DNA of 64,000 nt from Tamarix chinensis. Taxonomy: Eukaryota > Streptophyta > Magnoliopsida > Caryophyllales > Tamaricaceae. Made by a program: the position numbers and the translations under genes. This document shows, piece by piece, positions 62,727 to 64,000 of the stretch. Below the pieces are notes generated by a model that had not been told where the DNA came from, searched no databases, and saw nothing but the letters and a program-made list of their open reading frames with translations. The stretch's first letter is position 1. Each line of letters opens with the position of its first letter. The stretch spans positions 28,873,762-28,937,761 of the forward strand of contig CM060175.1 in NCBI GenBank assembly GCA_030549775.1, read 5' to 3'.

Positions 62727-62890
62727 CTAGCTCACCACCATGAACCAATGTGATTGCAGCAAACTCACATAATGGGATAACACACCTACAACACCTCTCA
62801 TGAGGGCTAGTTCTCCACCATGAACAAATGTCATTGCAGCAAACACATATGACGGGATACCATACCTACAACACTAGGTTAGGATACATC
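62727..62890 (+). repeat. Two tandem copies of an 81-bp unit
   Basis: Copies begin at about 62727 and 62808 with CTAGCTCACCACCATGAAC / CTAGTTCTCCACCATGAAC. They continue with ATTGCAGCAAAC, GGGATA and ACCTACAACAC. Weak further phrases (GATACC-CACC) follow to about 63060. Confidence 0.75.
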
Positions 62891-64000
62891 AAAGGGGATT
62901 TTCTCCAAGGATACCACACCTACTTGGTTAGATTACAATGAGGAGGCATATACTAAGATACCTCACCCACCACACCTTAAGTATACTCAGATATGAAGTG
63001 ACGGAAATATGAAGTGCCAAAGGGAATGTACTCAGATACCTCACTGACCTTAATTAGACATCGATGCCATACTGACTTGCCATAATGTTATTCTTCCCTC
63101 AATGATATATACACATGCCCCATTACTGACCACAACATCGTAGGTAAGGAAATAGGTACTAATTAAAAAGATAAAAATATCAGGTGACCCACACACTAAC
63201 CTCAAATTAGTAACCCTAAGAGCAGAAAAGGCTTGAATGAAATATTAGTTCCATTATTACATGATATCATAGTCATAATTAATTCCATTAATAAATCATT
63301 GGGTATTTTTAAGTGAAAACACCAAACACAACACAAGGCATACAAGCCACTAATAGAGTGTTGAAAGGCAACAATAATCTTAACCACACAATGCACCACA
63401 ATATTATCATTTTGATACCCATTAAATTCTAGTTACACATGGTTCAAATCAAGAATTAGATTTTCTATTTTCATGGAAACGTTAAATTAGAAGTCCCATG
63501 ATAATAAACAAGGTGAAATCAAGTCGAATCAATTAATTGGTAGCTAAGACCATTTGAATTGTCTAGCCGCACTAGACCTTAGAAGAATGTCACATAGTAT
63601 AACAAGTTAATGGTTTATTCTAATCAATCAATTGTTCATACAAACTAGTTGATGGGTTTAGCTAAACCAATCACTATCTCTAAGTAGACGTTAACTATTC
63701 CCATCACAAAATAAATAATGGGTTAAGCAAATTGATTGACTATACATGGGGACTAGTCCACTAATTCATCAAACCAATCAACAGTTGAAGCAACCATCTA
63801 ATTGTGGCTACCAACTCATATAACTGTTCAAACAACAAGTCGATTGGTTATAGAAATCGGTCAATTGGTGTGGGAAAAATACAACCAGACCCAAAACACA
63901 CATAATTAAAATCACAAATGTTCTCTAAATTAGTTCTATAATATGTTGTAGATGACATGAAAACACATATTCCATATATGATAGCACATAAAATATGGTA
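62891..64000. other. Unassigned AT-rich sequence
   Basis: No gene supported. Phrases around GATTGGTT / AACCAATC recur at 63630-63870 and resemble those near 19230-19420, suggesting a related LTR. Confidence 0.35.

Noticed and set aside
1..64000. tRNA or rRNA genes, CRISPR arrays, bacterial-type systems
   Set aside because: Scanning for tRNA T-loop motifs and regular spaced repeats gave nothing convincing, and the sequence is clearly plant nuclear.

Overview
The window looks like repeat-rich, gene-poor nuclear DNA of a flowering plant, probably a eudicot. It is strongly AT-rich and built mostly of nested plant transposable elements. The proteins that can be recognised are plant types: CACTA/En-Spm transposases with TNP2, DUF4218, DUF4216 and Ptta/En-Spm domains, Ty3/gypsy polyproteins, and an ABCC (MRP-type) transporter fragment. 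Introns are GT-AG. I see no bacterial-type operon, rRNA, tRNA or CRISPR array, and the species cannot be named from this sequence.

Layout. Positions 1-6700 hold a diverged tandem-repeat array. A 5-kb part of it (437-5457, block A) recurs in direct orientation at 26811-32762 (block B). Block B is interrupted by a 992-bp solo LTR (28560-29551) with a 5-bp target duplication. Between the blocks lie LTR remnants, a two-exon ABCC transporter fragment (9163-10263), a cluster of short palindromic motifs (12400-13150), simple repeats, a minus-strand LTR-like region (17.6-20.8 kb), the C-terminal end of another Ty3/gypsy polyprotein (23.25-23.47 kb), a 120-bp tandem repeat (24.9-25.2 kb) and a small putative secreted-protein ORF (26439-26627).

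From 32763 to 47200 retroelements are nested. A fragment of a very long LTR family (32763-33640) abuts a decayed minus-strand Ty3/gypsy element (33645-42524). The 5' LTR of that element was split by a complete 4941-bp long LTR (37191-42131, TSD CCCAT). Another fragment of the long-LTR family lies at 44660-47180.

From 47244 to 61154 is a plus-strand Ty3/gypsy remnant (integrase end, polypurine tract, 3' LTR). It is interrupted by the most notable feature, an apparently intact 11,752-bp CACTA transposon (48246-59997, TSD AAT). The CACTA carries terminal inverted repeats, subterminal repeats and two complete, frame-consistent minus-strand genes. One encodes a TNPD-like transposase (4 exons, 1115 aa) and the other a TNPA-like protein (11 exons, 546 aa). 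Each has a splice acceptor just upstream of its ATG, and a GC-rich island lies where a shared leader exon would be. This resembles maize En/Spm, where one primary transcript is alternatively spliced to give tnpA and tnpD. Positions 61155-64000 are AT-rich and mostly unassigned.
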